From positions 2,294,001-2,358,000 of the forward strand of contig JARWIR010000043.1 of the NCBI GenBank assembly GCA_029959085.1: DNA of 64,000 nt, read 5' to 3'. Shown here in pieces: positions 23,026 to 33,658 of this stretch (within the stretch, counting starts at the first letter, position 1; each line of letters opens with the position of its first letter). Origin of the DNA: Nemophila menziesii. Its lineage: Eukaryota > Streptophyta > Magnoliopsida > Boraginales > Hydrophyllaceae. The notes under the pieces are model-generated. The model was not told the origin of the DNA. It saw only the letters and a list, made by a program, of their open reading frames with translations, and made no database searches. The position numbers and the translations under genes are program-made.

Positions 23026-23266
23026 AACTTGTAAAGTTTGTTTTGAAATTCTGTTAGTTTGTTAGAATCTTTACAGCTGTTGATTTGTAGGATTAGAAGA
23101 TGTTATCAAATTGTATAAATAGTGATGTATTACATAACAATAAAATCAATAAAACAGCTCAACTTTCTCATCTCACTTTCTCTCTATACTTCATCGTCTT
23201 CATCTTCTTCCTTCTATCTAAAGCTTCCTTTTCGCCATTAATGGCTTCTTATCTCAACTCTTGACA
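22942..23266 (+). repeat. 3' LTR of the copia element in MADS A
   Basis: The sequence is identical by eye to the 5' LTR over all 325 bases. It is preceded by the polypurine tract GTGGGGGGA and followed by the ATTCA duplication at 23,267-23,271. The pol ORF ends within it at 23,025. Confidence 0.92.
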
Positions 23267-23271
23267 ATTCA

Positions 23272-23567
23272 TGACCAAACCAAGCTTTCACGATTCCTCT
23301 AACTGTTCATCTTCGGTCTTTAACACGAATCATTTAGGATGTGGAGAGAATGGTAACAATAATGGTGCTTATGGGGCAAACAATGGTGCTTATGGGGTAA
23401 ACAATTGTAATTATGACTTGCAATCTCTTCCTATCCAGATGCTTCCACAATACCCCGTACAATCAGATTTTGCTGTTTCTCAGAGTCAGATGGAAGACAT
23501 TTGCGAAATGGATGATTTAGACTTATCTTTTTTATTGGATTCCCCTGTTGAGATCCAAGCTAATTAA
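23272..23567 (+). pseudogene. Type I MADS-box gene A, 3' part, stranded by the copia insertion
   Basis: This is the C-terminal 98 codons of MADS A, in frame with the unit B gene from MTKPSFHDSS to the end. It carries an Asn/Gly/Ala/Tyr repeat (three to four NNGAYG-like units, against one or two in B) and ends in the acidic tail DICEMDDLDLSFLLD, which could be an activation or interaction segment. No stop or frameshift is seen, so the element insertion is the only obvious lesion in the gene. Confidence 0.88.
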
Positions 23568-24235
23568 ATGGAAAAAAATGTTTATATTTTAATTTAGCTA
23601 TTTATTGAGTTCGTATATACTCGAAACATTATTAGTTTTATTTATTTATTATTTTTGTCATGAAACTTTATTAATCATGGTGCCTCAAATTGAAGAATAT
23701 TTCGAGTGTCGAATCGATCTTATAATCGGTTGAAAATTTTCTGCATGTTTTAGATAATGAAGGAAGCTAGATGTCTGTTTTCTGGCAAAATTACGTTTAT
23801 GGATCAACGCTTAAATCTTACAGCCAATTACGCATGAATTCCTCGTATTTTTAATGAGTGTATGATAACTGATAAGGTCTCTTTTGTCATTACATTGTTC
23901 CACGAAATCCTTTACTACTACAATACAGTCCACCTCATCAACTATATAGTAGTATTGTAGTAGTAAGCTTTTGTTTTCTTTTTGTTCTAAAAACTAAAGC
24001 AAGCTTTCACTCATATTTATATTTATTTTTTGAGCAAGACTAATGTCACTTGGTCCTTATATGAAAAATTAATAACTAGAAAAATATAAGAGTGTTGATT
24101 AAAAAACTTATTTTTAAAAAAAAATACCTATAATAAAATATTTTATAGAAAACAGCTTCATCCGGAACTATTCTTATAATTAATAATTAATAGAAAAATA
24201 AAAAAAATTTAAAAAAACAAAACAAAAACTAATAA
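23568..24235. other. MADS gene A 3' flank
   Basis: The first 200-300 bases match the 3' flank of MADS gene B with indels, and then similarity fades. This is AT-rich sequence with no gene seen. Confidence 0.5.
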
Positions 24236-24663
24236 ACACACGCGTGCGTCCGTGAAATTTTTTTAAAATCGTTATAACTAATTCTAAAAAAATCAAAAAA
24301 ATCAAAAATTTATATATTTAGATAAATCAAATTAATATTTACGTCTATAAATTTTTTTTAGAATTTTTTGAATTTTTTTGAAGTATTTTCAATTTTTTTT
24401 TTCGCAGACACGGAATTCCATATTTTCTGCGGAAAAAAAAATCACTATTTTTTTTTTCTTTTCATGTTTATAACATGGAATTCGTGTCCGCGAAAAAAAA
24501 ATTAAAAAAATTCCTAAAAGATTCAAAAAATTCAAAAAACACCAAAAAAATCATAGACGTAAATATTAATTTGCTTTATCCAAAAATGCAATTTTTTTAT
24601 TTTTCTGATTTTTTTTAATTAGTTATGACGATTTTAAAAAAAATTCACGGACGCACGCGTGTA
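24236..24663. repeat. Long inverted repeat (foldback) with ~180-bp arms
   Basis: The arms at about 24,236-24,415 and 24,482-24,663 are reverse complements. The tips read ACACGCGTGCGTCCGTGAA and its complement, and the inner ends carry GACACGGAATTCCAT and ATGGAATTCGTGTCC. The loop is about 65 bases of A/T runs with TTTCTGCGG. Both arms are full of A and T homopolymers and share TTAATATTTACGTCTAT. It could be a foldback MITE, and as RNA it would form a long hairpin. No target-site duplication was identified. It is not found in unit B. Confidence 0.8.
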
Positions 24664-24806
24664 TGATGAAATTAGTAGTAGTAGGTGGTGGTGGTGGTGG
24701 TGGTTGTGGTTGTTATGGTGGTGGTGCTTGTTGTGGTGGTGGTTGTGGTTGTTATGGTGGTGGTGCTTGTTGTGGTGGTGGTTGTGGTGGTTGTAATGGT
24801 GATTAA
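24663..24806 (+). CDS. Small Gly/Cys-rich repeat ORF (47 aa), uncertain
   Basis: From ATG 24,663 (ATGATG) the frame encodes 47 residues: MMKLVVV, seven Gly, two copies of the 13-residue unit CGCYGGGACCGGG, then CGGCNGD and TAA at 24,804. The DNA is a 39-bp tandem repeat of GGT/TGT codons, so the ORF may simply be a GGT microsatellite. However, the repeat keeps one frame, Cys is regularly spaced, and start and stop fit the repeat closely. Gly/Cys-rich plant peptides of this kind exist in cell-wall and metal-binding families, but I cannot assign it. No close TATA box is evident. Confidence 0.3.
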   Translation: MMKLVVVGGGGGGGCGCYGGGACCGGGCGCYGGGACCGGGCGGCNGD

Positions 24807-25023
24807 ATACATGATTAAATACATGGTGGTGGAAGTACCCTATTATTTGTTTAATATTTAAAAATTAATATTGTATAAAAATAAAATAATATATTTAATA
24901 ACAAGAGTAGTAAAGGTATGAAAAATATAAAGGAGATGTTTTCTATAAATAATTACTTTATTAGGTATTTTTGTATAAAATAAATTATTGAAGGCCAAAA
25001 ATAATAATTAAAGAGTTTAATAA

Positions 25024-25256
25024 GTGCCCGTTTGGAAGTGCTTTTTTGGAGAAGCATTTAAAAGTGCTTTTAGCATTTGAAAAGTTTTTTTAACTTTGAA
25101 AAGTACTTTTATGAGAAGCACTAAATAGGTGCTTTTCAAAAAAAGCACTTAAAATAATTTTAGATTTCCAAATAATTTTTAATATTTTTTTAAAATTTTG
25201 AATTTTATTCTAAAAGCACTTTTTTGCTCTAAAATAAGCACTTCCAAACGGGCTCT
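25024..25256. mobile_element. Tourist-like MITE (PIF/Harbinger type)
   Basis: This is a 233-bp AT-rich element with inverted ends GTGCCCGTTTGGAAGTGC and GAGCCCGTTTGGAAGTGC (the right end read in complement), flanked by TAA at 25,021-25,023 and 25,257-25,259. A 3-bp TAA target duplication and GGCC/GTTTGG-like ends are typical of Tourist MITEs. A related, oppositely oriented copy sits at 29,118-29,321. Confidence 0.78.
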
Positions 25257-25259
25257 AAG

Positions 25260-25622
25260 GATGTTATCAACAATAACTCCAAAATATAATAATTTTATTA
25301 ATATTTAAATATTTTATATTAAAAATGATATAATAATAAAACAAAAAGGAATTAATATATCATTATTTTTGTGATAGTAATTGTGTCTAAAATAATTTTA
25401 CTTTTATTGAACTATGTATATAAAAAATATTAAGTAAAATAATATAAAATAAAATAGATTTGGTTTGATTTTGAAACTTGACAAGCTCGTCCCTCTGAGT
25501 AATATTTTTCAAAATATTTTGCCTTTAAAATTTTTTCATGTTTTTTTTCTTGGTTGACTTCAATTTACTTTAAAAAAATTATATATCATTTTTTAATAAT
25601 TAAATATTAGTAAATTCTTCAA
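25260..25622. other. Junction between duplication units, no gene seen
   Basis: AT-rich sequence precedes the start of unit B at 25,623. No ORF, RNA or transposon end is recognised. The duplication breakpoint lies at the right edge of this stretch if base 1 is the true start of unit A. Confidence 0.4.
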
Positions 25623-26106
25623 TTAAAACCTTCGGAAAAATAAAACGCTACACGTCAGAGGTAACTTAGCAAAAGAGGAAGAGGCGTTCTTTCACGCACT
25701 GTTATGATTTAAGGTAAGAAATCATTTCACGGTTGGGACTCCGGGGTCCAATTTGAAAAACCATCACATCAAGGCAACACATATCAAAGAAGAAAGATTT
25801 TCATTTCAGAGAAAAAATTATTACAAAAGGGGTAGCCTCTAAAGCCGAAACAAAATACTGTTGTCATGCTAAGGAAAATGCCCTCCCAATGGAGGGGCTA
25901 AAGGCATATAAAAAACTCGAAAGCTTGGAGAGTCTGATCTAGATGATAAGGAAGGATACTTTCATCCAAAAATTCACTAAAGTTCGGGATAAACCACAAA
26001 TTTCTCCCCGTGAAATTTGTATGCACCATGGAAACACTCAACCATATTGAGCAAAGGGGTGCAGAGAAAGCCATACAGATTGGCCTACCAAGGTGACCGG
26101 TAATTT

Positions 26107-26345
26107 GGAAAGTTCCTCTTTCAAACAAAGAATATCGTCCCTTTGGGATCTGATGGTCTCCCGAAGGGACTCGATCTCTGCAGATTCAGCTTGAAGGGTC
26201 GATAAAATGATTGTTCAAACTGATGATGGAGACCATTTAATAGAAAACCTTCTCCACTGCCCAACTACTACAACATAAGCCACAATAGAAGCATTCATCT
26301 TGCCCACCTCCTCTTGAAGTGCACGGTAGAAGGGACAATAATCAA
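26107..26345 (-). pseudogene. Decayed coding remnant with coiled-coil-like segment (unit B)
   Basis: This is the duplicate of the remnant at 488-727. On the minus strand it reads FFDYCPFYRALQEEVGK, one in-frame TGA, then QAESAEIESLRETIRSQ and LKEELSKL. It keeps one sense codon where unit A has a stop, so it is the better copy. The family is unrecognised, and no catalytic or metal-binding motif is visible. Confidence 0.35.
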
Positions 26346-27137
26346 AGAAGGGTGTGTGATTTTGGTTCTCCAATTTGACATCCTTCCAAAAATACTTAAA
26401 ACCTGGAATGAAAGAGATTATATTGGGTGTTGCAAGAAAAATCCATAAAACTCAATCAGCGTGCTGAAAGAATAAAAAAATATATCATGGAAAATGGTCT
26501 TATGTGAAGTGCAGAAAGAGTGCAACTGTTGATATATCCAAGGAAAGGATGAAGGTACAAAAAGAAAATTCCAACGACATGCCAAATTATGTGACACAAG
26601 AACTCCAAAACATAGATTTTAAGGAGACTACTTCGTCCTTCTAAAAAAAGTAAATCAGGAGTTAAAGAGGTACTTGATAGGAATAAATTATCAGTGTTAG
26701 TCACGAGAAGAAGAAAGCGGCTCACACGATGAATCCAAAATTTAGCACCACAGAAAAGGCCAACCTCGGGAGATCAATAAGTATGAGGTTTGAAAATATA
26801 AATGTCAAGAGGATCGACAAGTTATAATGCTATACCTCAAGAAACCTCAATCCAGAGTCGTCCACTCACTCATCGAAGTCATCCACTCGCTCCTTAAAGT
26901 AGTTTGCTAGATGTGGGCCACGTTGAAAGAACGAATCAATTACGTTAATAATGGGCCCAACAATATAGGTTTCTAGTTCAATAATGAGAAATATAGGGGA
27001 GGATGTAGTATAAATAGATCTAATGTAACTTTGACAATCATGTAATCGACATGCTCCAACCTACATTAATATATCACAAATAGGGAGACATCATATATTC
27101 AAGCCATAATACTAATATAGTTTATGTTTCTCTAATT

Positions 27138-27612
27138 CTATGTTGTAGATCTCCCCGCCTAGGCGCACCTAGGCTCCACCTAGGCGTCAACTCCCCCTCA
27201 GCGTCTTACGACTAATTAAATTTCTAGGCGTTTATTTTAGCGCCTTAGTCACCGTGGAATAGGCGCATAGCCCGTCTTGGCGCCGAGTAATGGCAAAAAT
27301 AGCCGCCTAGGCGCCGATAATGGAAAAACATACTCGCATAGGCCTTCTTGTTATTTTTCTTATTCTCTAGAATTCTTTAATTGATACTATAGCTCAATTT
27401 TTAGTATTTTTATACTTACTATAGTGTTGTTAGATGAATTTTATGACTTAAATAGTTAAAATTGCTATAATACTACATATATATTACTAAATATATAAAA
27501 TTACACAACGAACTTCAAAACCGTATAATTCTACCTAGGCCCTGTGTAATCCCGCCTATGCGCTAGGCACCAGTCGACCGCTTAGGCCACAAAATCGAGA
27601 TCTACAACATAG
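27138..27612. mobile_element. Inverted-repeat element rich in CCTAGGCG motifs (unit B)
   Basis: This is the duplicate of 1,516-1,994. The same 16-bp inverted repeat lies at 27,138-27,153 and 27,597-27,612, and the same CCTAGGCG-rich ends flank an AT-rich core. The terminal repeats stay perfect in both units although the inside differs by scattered substitutions and small indels. Confidence 0.55.
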
Positions 27613-29117
27613 CTCTGATTTAGCTTCTTTGTCTCCACATTCGATATTGCTATTCATCATATTTTTACTTCACTTAAACACCTCAAACACACTACACTCA
27701 AAATATACGACAAAATCTCACTAGTAAATTTGTCATATCAATTTTGTAATCTCGATTTACCATCCAGGTAAATGTCTAAATTTTGCAATTTATAATCGTT
27801 GGCCACCATTACCATCAACAACGAGACTCATGGACTAAACCAATTAAGTTTCATCAACAATAATATATTCTCCAAAAACAAATTTTAAGGTAATAAATCA
27901 TATTTTAGTCTATGGAAACCGTAAAATAACTATGTCGTGATCCATTGTTGAATTTTTCAACACTGATTTAGTTACTTTCCTTGATACGGTACAATTTATC
28001 CAAATATTTTTATCTGTTAGGTCGTTATTCAAGCACGTTCAAATCAATAACATGCTTGGATTAGGTTAGGAATAGTGAGATTGTTATTAAAATTTGGCAT
28101 TTTAAGGCTGATATGTATAGGGTGTTCACTAATTGACTTGTTCACTCAGAAGAAATAGCAAACAAAAACAAGAAAAGGAGTGACAAAAGAAAAAGAAAAT
28201 TACTTCATAACCAAATAAACTTCAATGGGTCCCCCACTTCCAAAAAAAAAGCACAACCTAAAACCATATCAGGAAAATTACACCATTTAGAAAATCAAGA
28301 ACAGTGAATGAATGACAAACATTGTATACTTGTAACTCTAAATCGCCAACATAATTGATAGATACAATAGCCTGCAAAAGGGTAAAAGAGGAGGGGAGAG
28401 CGATCGTAGAATGGTCAACATCAACCAAGTTAACCACCATCATCACAACTCCCCTGGATGACCAAACTTATCAAAAAGAAATTGTAGTGGATAGGAAAAT
28501 ACACACAAACTAAATACTTGGCAGGCTTTCGCAACCACGCCCACCACATAAGAAAACTCTGGATTCAAACCACCATCCCAAAAGAACTGGAGAAACCTAA
28601 ACAAAGAGATAGCAACAAACACATAACACCTTAATATTTGAAATATATATAAAGAAGAGGGGATAAAAAATATATTAATGGAAGACAGGCCAAGAGAGTA
28701 GCATTGATCAAATATCGAAAAATGAAAACCGTTACTCTATAGAGCATTCCACGTTACCCACCACCACCTTGACTACCAAAGCAACCTAAAATTTCCCAGG
28801 AAATCTCCAACAACGTAAGAAGAATCTCAACTGAAAGTACGAAACTACACTTTATCCCACTACTTCTACCCTTAGTAGAGAAGGAGAAGATCCACAAGAT
28901 CGGAAATGGGGCGATGGAACCCAATCATAAACAAGCGCCTAAGAAACCAAAATAAATAATAAAAACAAGAAAAGAAAATAGAGATATCTAATGGAAAATG
29001 AAAGAAAGAGATGCCATCATTATTAGAGAAAGGGGGAAGGCGATAAATAATTTTTTGGTTGATATAAAATATCATATAATAAACTTTAGGTAGCAACAAT
29101 AACGCCAATTAGATTAC
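27613..29117. other. No gene seen (unit B)
   Basis: This is the counterpart of 1,995-3,495 in unit A, with scattered substitutions and small indels. Short ORFs are not conserved in frame between the two copies. Confidence 0.5.
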
Positions 29118-29321
29118 AGTGAAAAAGCGCTTTTGGAATAAAATTCAAAATTTAAAAAAATTATTAAAAATAATTTTGAAATCTAAAATTATTAAAAGTG
29201 CTTTTTTCAAGAAGCACATATTTGGTGCTTCTCAAAAAAGTGCTTTTCAAGGTAAAAAAACCTCTTAAAATACTAAAAGCACTTTTAAGTGCTCTCCAAA
29301 AAAGCACTTCCAAACAGGCAC
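29118..29321. mobile_element. Tourist-like MITE present only in unit B
   Basis: About 204 bp related in reverse orientation to the MITE at 25,024-25,256 (AAGTGCTTTTT/AAAAGCACTT motifs; right end CACTTCCAAACAGGCAC). Unit A has the uninterrupted site GATTAACTTATACT near 3,493. The flanks fit a TAA target duplication with one change on the left side. Its left terminal repeat is degraded. Confidence 0.7.
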
Positions 29322-29659
29322 TAAGTTATACTGTTACATTTATACAAATTTGTAAGAAATAGAAAACTTTTAGTAAAATGTATATCATTCCCTAAAAACG
29401 CGTTGACAATAAAGTAAAAAGATGAAAATATTTCAAATTTTGAATAAGACGAAAGATGATAGAATTTTTTAATTTTATTTATTACTCACTAATCCGTCAA
29501 AGGTGAAACTAACCATACCCTAAATCCTTTTTTATTTCTTAGGATATTTTGAAAAAGGATAAGGAGATTATTTTTTTTATATAGTTTATCTTAAGAGAGA
29601 AGACATATTTGAATGTAGAGCAAGAGAGAATCCAAATTAATAAAATTTTAGGCAAGTGG

Positions 29660-30246
29660 AGGTTGATCTTGATACACAATTTCATATTCAGGCTACAACC
29701 AGTATTAAGTCTAATAACCATTGTTTCTCCATCGAATGGTATTTATAAAATTAATTAGTGATGCCTTTTTTAAAACTAATGGTTCATCGGTTGCTTGTGC
29801 CATTAGAGAGCATTTGAGCCATTTTGTTGAAAGGAAAGCATGAAGTGCAATGTTGGAAGGGTGTTGGAAGCGGAAGCTTGTGGATTTTGTAAGCGTTGGG
29901 CTTGCTAGTGACATACATCATATGCAACTATTATAGTGAATGATTGCTAGAGTATTATGAAACCGCTTTCTTTGAACACCTTTGTTATAGATAGGAAGAT
30001 TTCTAATTTTTTAGTTTCCATATATTATTCCGAGGAAAAATTGTATCCTAGGATCTCTTTGGCTGGGAGAATATCAAACTAGGCCAGTATTTGGCTAAAT
30101 GACTCCTTGTTTTGTAATTAACAAATAATTTTGCCACCTCAATTTTTAAATTTATAGATATGAGAGTACTCATATCGGCATTGGGTAATGAACCATACTT
30201 TGTATGCTTGTATTTTACATATAAGGGAACCCCATTGACAAAAAAA
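29660..30246 (+). pseudogene. Decayed LINE 3' end with RNase H remnant (unit B)
   Basis: This is the duplicate of 3,830-4,441, with the same RNase H-like fragments and the same TTGAC plus poly(A) end at about 30,236-30,246. It is equally broken by stops and frameshifts. Confidence 0.5.
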
Positions 30247-30413
30247 GTTAACAAAGCATTTTGAAAAAAAAACGAAGCTAGCAAAACATAAATAAGAAGA
30301 AAAAAGACACCTTTAATCGTTGTTTATGTAATATTTCAACAAAGATTCATAATTTATTTGAAATACTTCAAAAATGTAATTTATACCAGTCATAATTTAT
30401 TTAAACGGAAGTA
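30247..30413. other. Short flank between LINE remnant and copia insertion (unit B)
   Basis: Matches 4,442-4,613 of unit A. No gene is seen. It ends in GTATACAA, where the copia element inserted. Confidence 0.6.
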
Positions 30414-30418
30414 TACAA
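30414..30418. repeat. Target-site duplication TACAA, left of the unit B copia element
   Basis: TACAA at 30,414-30,418 repeats at 36,833-36,837. Unit A has the empty site GTATACAAGGAGTCA at about 4,606-4,620. Confidence 0.9.
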
Positions 30419-31257
30419 TGTTGGAATATTTGAAAGTAAACAAAGTTTACTTCCCACATCGGTGGGTGGAGGGAGTATAAAACAATTTTTATACTTGGTA
30501 ATTTCAACAATGTTCAAAAGCCAACACCCATGCACATGGCAAAGCGGCACCGGCACCGGCGACGGCGATGGCGGCGTCGGCGTGGGAGCGTGGGAGCGTG
30601 GGACGTGGGTCGTGGGGAGTTTGGGGAGTTTGGGGAGTCAAAAAATGAAAAATGAAACAAGTTTTGGTCCAGCTCTTATAGTGAAGTAGTGAAGCTGGCA
30701 AGCAATCAAAACGGAAGACAAGGCTCCACCAATCACGCTCCCATCAAGATGATTATCCCATTAGCAGGTCAACTCGTCAATCAAAACGTGTGGATTGAAA
30801 GACAAGTCAACCAGCGGTTACACTTGCATTCCAAACGTGGGGGAATTAAAAGTCAGCAGAAACGTGTGGAATCAAATCAAATCCAAAACAGTCAATCAGT
30901 TACTGGAGGAAATCACGGACGTGATTGGTCCGTTACAAGTGACAAAGCTTTTCAGAAGCTCACTCCTCACTTGTAATCTTACCGAAAATCAACAAAGCAA
31001 AAACACTTCTCCCTTTCTCTGAGATAAAGCTGTAACAGTCGTCTTTCTGTTAGAAGATACCGGTACGCCGGAAAATCTTTTTTAACGCTAGGATTACTGT
31101 TTTTCCGTGTATTAGTGTTTCACTTTCCGTGTAAGTTGATTTTCAGTTGTAATTTCAATTCTTGTAATAGTTAGTTTACATTTAAATCGATTTTACTTTT
31201 CGTCTCTTTCAAATCGTTTCTTCCACTTTGCTTTAAACGGTGATTTTTTCACTATCA
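30419..31257 (+). repeat. 5' LTR of the unit B copia element (TATA box deleted)
   Basis: The LTR begins TGTTGGAATATTTG and includes CCCACATCGGTGGG. Compared with the 3' LTR it lacks a ~60-bp block from the GC-rich tract and a 22-bp segment with the CTATATATAG box (the gap lies at about 30,957). Otherwise the two agree closely, with one clear substitution (GGACGTG against GAACGTG). Transcription from this LTR is probably impaired. Confidence 0.88.
30542..30645 (+). repeat. GC-rich minisatellite in the 5' LTR
   Basis: CACCGGCACCGGCGACGGCG and then repeats of GTGGGAGC / GTGGGACGTGGG / GTTTGGGGA form a G-rich tract in otherwise AT-rich DNA. The matching tract of the 3' LTR (36,036-36,190) differs in repeat number and adds CACCACCACC and CCCGGCCCGG runs. 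Confidence 0.75.
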
Positions 31258-31303
31258 ATTTAAAAAAGATTTTCCGTAGCGTTTTTCTTATCACCGTTTT
31301 TTC

Positions 31304-33658
31304 ATGGCTTTTCCAAACACGGCAGTTGTTTCATCATTGAATGCAAAGGCCTTTCCCAACGTGAATCAGGTGGAATCTCTCAATGGTTCCAACTACAAAC
31401 GTTGGGCACAAAAGATCCTTATCTGTCTTGAACAGTACGAACTGGACTTCGTTTTATACGAGGATCCTCCACATTTAGTGGACAATGGGGTTCCCACTGA
31501 AGAAGAACAGACTAGGCATCTTGCTCTGGAAGCCAAGTATAAGCGAGCTAACACCATGGCTCGAGGATGGATGTTAAACAACGTGTCAAACCTCATCTTT
31601 GATCTTCTTGCCAAAGAAAAATCGGCAAAGATCATATGGGAGACACTTGAGAAAAAATATGGTGCTGAGGATTCGGGTAAGAAGAAATATGTCACTGGGG
31701 CCTGGTACAACTTTCGTCTCAACGATCAAAAACCCATGACCGAACAACTCCATATCTATGAGAACCTTTGCGCGGATGTGATTGCTGAAGGTATGAAAAT
31801 GTGTGAAGTTCTCCAAGCCAATATCTTGTTAGAAAAATTTCCACCTTCCTGGAGCGAATACCGCAATCAACTTAAGCACAAGAAGAAGGAAATGACACTA
31901 CAAGAGCTGATTAGCCATATTCAAGTCGAAGAGGCTAATCGACTCAAAGACAGGTCTATCTCTTTTCCTACTCAATCCTCCAAAGCTAATCCTGTTGAAA
32001 GTTCTGGTGAAGGTAACAAAGGCAGGTTCAAAGGAAAGGGTAAACAACAAGGCCACAACAAATCCAAATCTGGGGGAAACAAGAACCGCGGCAACTCCAA
32101 AGGTGGTGGGTTCAAAACCTCTGGTAAGATTCAGAAACCTAAAGGAGCTTGCTACGTTTGTGGGAAGGAAGGACATAGGGCTTTCGAATGCAACCTTAGA
32201 GCCGATCAAGGTCCTGAACCTGCCGCAAATCTGGTCGAGACTGAAGAAGTTATCGCTGCAGTAATGGTCGAGGTAAACCTAATTGAGAACAAAACCGAGT
32301 GGATCCTTGATACTGGAGCTTCTCGTCATTTCTGCTCAACGAGATCCATGTTCAAGAAATTCGAAGAAGCAACAAATGGTGAATTTGTCTACATGGGTGA
32401 CTCCTCAACCGCCATGGTCTTCGGTAAAGGACAGGTTTCTCTCAAACTCACTTCTGGTAAAACCCTAGAGTTGCATGATGTTCTCTTCGTCCCCTCTCTC
32501 CGTAGGAACCTAGTTTCCGGAGCTCTTCTTAATAAAGTAGGCCTTCAACTTGTATTTGAAGGGGGGAAAATGGTTATTACCAAAAATGATGAATTTGTGG
32601 GGAAAGGGTACATGAATGGTGGTTTGTTTGTTTTAAATACCGTACCAATGAATGAGAATGCCTCTGATTTTGCTTATATTGTTGAATCTATTGACACTTG
32701 GCATGGTAGACTAGGTCACCTTAATATCTCCTCTATTAAAAGGCTTAAAGAACTTGGACTAATACCCCTCAATAAAATAGATGACCTTTCCAAATGTCAA
32801 ATTTGTGTAGAGTCCAAACTTGCGAAGAAACCCTTTAAGCCCGTGACCACTAGAAAGACTAGTCTCCTTGGATTAGTGCATTCTGACTTAGCTGATTTTA
32901 AAAATTCCGCTAGTAGAGGAGGAAAACTTTACTATATAACCTTTGTAGATGACTACTCTAGGTTCACTAAAGTGTATCTCCTTAAAACTAAAGACGAGGC
33001 GGAAAACACGTTTTTAAAATACAAAGCTGAAGTAGAAAATCAACTAGACTGTAAAATCAAAAGACTTAGGTCAGATAGAGGAGGCGAATATAGTTCTAAT
33101 TCACTTAAAGAGTTTTGTGAAATAAATGGGATAATCCACGAACTTAGTGCCCCCTATACACCCCAACAAAATGGCATAGCTGAGAGGAAAAATAGATCCC
33201 TTAAAGAGACTATGAATGCTATGTTAATAAGTTCAGGCTTACCAACCAACATGTGGGGGGAAGCTGTTCTATCAGCATGTTATGTCCTTAATAGGGTACC
33301 CCATAAATCCCTAGATAAGACCCCCTACGAGATGTGGAAAGGGTTTCCACCTAACCTGAAATTTTTAAAAGTGTGGGGGTGTCTGGCTAAAGTCAAACTA
33401 CCCGATTTTAAAACAGTCACTGTTGGACCAAAAACCATAGACTCCGTTTTCATAGGGTATGCTCAGAATAGTGCAGCCTATAGATTCCTATCGTTAGATG
33501 ATAACTCTGTTTTTGAATCTAGAGATGCTGAATTTTTTGAAAACATCTTCCCTTTGAAAACTTTGCATAGTGTTGATGCTCCTTTGTCTTCTAGTAACTT
33601 ATCTGGTGAGGTTAATGTTCCTTTATGTGATAGTGCCCCTGGCCCCTCTAGCTCCTAA
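31304..33658 (+). pseudogene. Copia gag-protease-integrase, in-frame stop before RT (unit B)
   Basis: The frame is 784 codons from ATG 31,304. Domains by residue are gag (about 1-230), a basic stretch, a CCHC knuckle (about 284-297; CYVCGKEGHRAFEC), aspartic protease (about 333; WILDTGASRHFCS), GAG-pre-integrase (about 465; WHGRLGHLNISSI) and integrase with its D, D and E motifs (VHSDLADF, LRSDRGGEYSS, QQNGIAERKN). A TAA at 33,656 ends it. The frame continues without shift at 33,659, so one nonsense change separates integrase from reverse transcriptase. It belongs to the copia order (integrase before RT). Confidence 0.9.

Larger units (their letters stand above)
18326..23266 (+). mobile_element. 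Complete Ty1/copia retrotransposon inside MADS gene A
   Basis: The element is 4,941 bp. It has a 5' LTR at 18,326-18,650, a primer-binding site at 18,651, one uninterrupted gag-pol ORF at 18,736-23,025, a polypurine tract at 22,931-22,941 and a 3' LTR at 22,942-23,266. Both LTRs are 325 bp and I find no difference between them, which means a very recent insertion. The gag and CCHC pattern and the short LTRs resemble the Ale/Retrofit lineage. Every part needed for autonomy is visible. It is absent from unit B. Confidence 0.95.
1..23800 (+). repeat. Tandem segmental duplication, unit A
   Basis: Unit A matches unit B (from 25,623) in the same orientation, block by block: 1-4,634 with 25,623-30,418; 10,826-12,886 with 36,838-38,886; 12,887-15,800 with 48,757-53,270; 15,804-18,325 with 53,280-55,755; and the MADS 3' end to about 23,800 with the sequence to about 56,310. 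Base 1 aligns with 25,623, so the left edge may lie before the window. The right edge is blurred because similarity fades 200-300 bases after the MADS stop codon. Unit-specific transposon insertions and one large deletion interrupt the alignment. The match was read by eye and no percentage identity was computed. Confidence 0.9.

Noticed and set aside
30462..30976. ORFs in the copia LTRs (also 35,898-36,610)
   Set aside because: They arise from the GC-rich minisatellite and R/U5 sequence. Both LTRs give them in different lengths, and no protein motif is seen.
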